15,455 nucleotides of DNA from Opitutaceae bacterium UBA3033 (GTDB lineage Bacteria; Verrucomicrobiota; Verrucomicrobiia; Opitutales; Opitutaceae), in NCBI GenBank assembly GCA_002367815.1, contig DFDG01000009.1, forward strand, positions 2,244-17,698, in the 5' to 3' direction. The position numbers were made by a program, and so were the translations under genes. Under the pieces are notes generated by a model that made no database searches, was not told the origin of the DNA, and worked only from the letters and a program-made list of their open reading frames with translations. Positions within the stretch are counted from its first letter, which is position 1. Each line of letters starts with the position of its first letter. This document shows positions 13,874 through 15,455 of the stretch, one piece after another.

Positions 13874-15289
13874 ATGTCGAAATCACTATTTGAAAAAGTC
13901 TGGCAGACCCATGCCGTGCGCGAATTGGCCAATGGTCAGACCCAGTTATTAATTGGCACGCATCTTATCCATGAAGTAACCAGTCCGCAGGCTTTTGGCA
14001 TGTTGCGCGATCTGGGTCTGAAGGTGGCCATGCCGCATCGCACATTTGCCACGGTTGATCACATTGTGCCAACGGATCAGCGTTCTGAACCCTTCAGTGA
14101 CCCGTTGGCCGACGCAATGATCAAGGAATTACACAAAAATTGCAATGAACACGGCATCACATATTTTGATCTCGGATCAGGCAAACAAGGGATCGTGCAT
14201 ATGGTGGGGCCAGAGCAGGGTATCACGCAACCCGGCACCACGATTGCTTGTGGCGATTCGCATACCAGCACCCATGGGGCGTTTGGGGCCATAGCTTTGG
14301 GCATTGGCAGCAGTCAAGTGCGCGACGTGCTGGCCACCCAAACCATCGCTCTAAGTCCACTGAAGGTGCGTCGCATTAACGTCACGGGCCAGCTTCGACC
14401 TGGAGTCTACGCCAAAGATGTGATTTTGCACATCATCCGCACTTTGGGGGTTAACGGTGGCACTGGCTTTGCCTACGAATACGGTGGCGAGGTATTCGAC
14501 GGATTCTCCATGGAGGAACGAATGACGGTGTGTAATATGTCGATTGAGGGCGGCGCACGGGTGGGCTATGTAAATCCAGACGAGAAGACTTTCGCTTACC
14601 TAAAAGGCCGGCCCTATTCGCCGAAGAGTGAGGCGTGGGATGAGGCTCTCGCGAAATGGAGCTCATTCATCAGTGACCCAGGATGCCAATACGATGATGT
14701 GGTGACAATCAATGGAGAAGCCATACCTCCCACGGTGACTTGGGGAATAAATCCGGGGCAATGTATCAGCATAGAGGAAAATATCCCTGTTCCTGAAGAG
14801 ATGGACTCGGTGGATGAAAGAACCAGCGTCGAAGAGGCGTTGGCATATATGAAATTTAAGGCCGGTGCTCCGATCAAGGGCACCCGCATTGATGTCGCCT
14901 TTCTTGGCAGTTGCACCAATGCCAGATTGTCTGATTTCCAAGAAGTGGCGAAATATTTGCCGGGCCATCGGGTGGCACCTGGCGTGAAGGCAATTGCCGT
15001 CCCCGGATCACAAATGGTAAGTGCTATCTGCGCTGAACTGGGAATTGACGAAATATTCAGGAAAGCAGGATTTGAATGGCGACAGGCAGGTTGTTCCATG
15101 TGTCTGGCCATGAACCCGGACAAGTTGGTCGGAGATCAGATCTGTGCGAGTTCCTCAAATCGAAATTTTAAAGGCCGCCAAGGCAGCCCCACTGGTCGCA
15201 CTCTGCTAATGAGTCCAGTGATGGTGGCTGCAGCAGCGATCACCGGATACGTGGCTGATGCCCGGGAACTATTCAACGTAAACGACTAA
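13874..15289 (+). CDS. leuC: 3-isopropylmalate dehydratase large subunit
   Basis: Catalytic subunit of the isopropylmalate isomerase, which interconverts 2- and 3-isopropylmalate in leucine synthesis. It is an aconitase-family enzyme with a 4Fe-4S cluster and works as a heterodimer with LeuD. It has 471 residues, close to the 466 of E. coli. The cluster ligands are Cys347 in FLGSCTNARLSDF and Cys407/Cys410 in AGCSMCLAMNPD, at the same numbers as in the E. coli protein. Other family blocks are VGPEQGITQPGTTIACGDSHTSTHGAFG (about 111-138) and TGFAYEYGG. The N-terminus (MSKSLFEKVWQTH) matches the family start. There is no Shine-Dalgarno. leuD follows after 11 bp, so the two are co-transcribed. 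The divergent LysR gene is the likely regulator. Confidence 0.98.
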   Translation: MSKSLFEKVWQTHAVRELANGQTQLLIGTHLIHEVTSPQAFGMLRDLGLKVAMPHRTFATVDHIVPTDQRSEPFSDPLADAMIKELHKNCNEHGITYFDLGSGKQGIVHMVGPEQGITQPGTTIACGDSHTSTHGAFGAIALGIGSSQVRDVLATQTIALSPLKVRRINVTGQLRPGVYAKDVILHIIRTLGVNGGTGFAYEYGGEVFDGFSMEERMTVCNMSIEGGARVGYVNPDEKTFAYLKGRPYSPKSEAWDEALAKWSSFISDPGCQYDDVVTINGEAIPPTVTWGINPGQCISIEENIPVPEEMDSVDERTSVEEALAYMKFKAGAPIKGTRIDVAFLGSCTNARLSDFQEVAKYLPGHRVAPGVKAIAVPGSQMVSAICAELGIDEIFRKAGFEWRQAGCSMCLAMNPDKLVGDQICASSSNRNFKGRQGSPTGRTLLMSPVMVAAAAITGYVADARELFNVND

Positions 15290-15300
15290 CATTTCCTAAA

Positions 15301-15455
15301 ATGCCTCTTCAAAAAATCACTACTATCATCGGACGAGCTGTCTATGTGGCCGGTAACGACATAGACACGGACCGCATCATTCCTGCACGTTTTTTGAAAT
15401 GTGTGACGTTTGATGCATTGGCTGAAGGTCTTTTTGCGGATGACCGCAAGGCAAG
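15301..15455 (+). CDS. leuD: 3-isopropylmalate dehydratase small subunit (partial, runs off the window)
   Basis: The first 51 codons of the LeuD swivel-domain subunit, the partner of LeuC. The translation contains the family hallmark GNDIDTDRIIPARFLK at about residues 18-33, where the DTD-IIPAR block contributes to substrate binding. The ATG at 15301 begins 11 bp after the leuC stop, and the frame stays open to the last base. The 3' end lies beyond the window. No Shine-Dalgarno is visible, so translation may be coupled to leuC. Confidence 0.95.
   Translation, partial: MPLQKITTIIGRAVYVAGNDIDTDRIIPARFLKCVTFDALAEGLFADDRKA

Overview
This is a 15.5 kb stretch of bacterial chromosome with about 50% GC, densely packed with housekeeping genes. 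I see no phage, transposon, CRISPR or RNA gene. The gene set suggests a Gram-negative bacterium of the Verrucomicrobiota (Opitutae-like) or a relative. The reasons are a lone prepilin-type protein with an AFTLIELL leader and a 'GYVVFLGGNIQFF' tail motif, a McsA-McsB-ClpC cluster without CtsR, both GluRS and GlnRS, and an almost complete lack of Shine-Dalgarno sequences. The placement is inferred from gene content only.

Layout. (1) 12-2996: an RluA-family pseudouridine synthase (+) converges on and slightly overlaps an M14-type zinc carboxypeptidase (-), which diverges from gltX (+). (2) 3010-6610: glnS (-) lies tail to tail with gltX, only 13 bp apart. Upstream of glnS on the same strand is a long family II inorganic pyrophosphatase with CBS and DRTGG regulatory domains. 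(3) 6714-7469: a prepilin-like secreted/pilus protein (-), closed by a clear intrinsic terminator. (4) 7578-8444: ilvE, a branched-chain aminotransferase (+). (5) 8599-12736: a tight mcsA-mcsB-clpC operon (+), the protein-arginine phosphorylation and degradation module best known from Firmicutes. (6) 12833-15455: a LysR-family regulator (-) divergent from leuC-leuD (+, leuD cut by the window end). The 126-bp intergenic region holds a perfect T-N11-A dyad.

How the genes fit together. ilvE and leuCD serve branched-chain amino acid synthesis, and the LysR protein is the likely controller of leuCD. gltX and glnS charge the Glu and Gln tRNAs directly. The pyrophosphatase removes the PPi made by such synthetases and is probably gated by adenine nucleotides. 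McsB would mark damaged proteins with phosphoarginine, with McsA as zinc-binding activator and ClpC as receptor and unfoldase. The residues needed for phosphoarginine recognition are visible in McsB and ClpC.

The most interesting points are the CtsR-less McsAB-ClpC operon with an undescribed inverted repeat in front of it, the LysR box in the leuC promoter region, and a roughly 30-residue insertion in the catalytic domain of GlnRS. I did not find a wholly new system.
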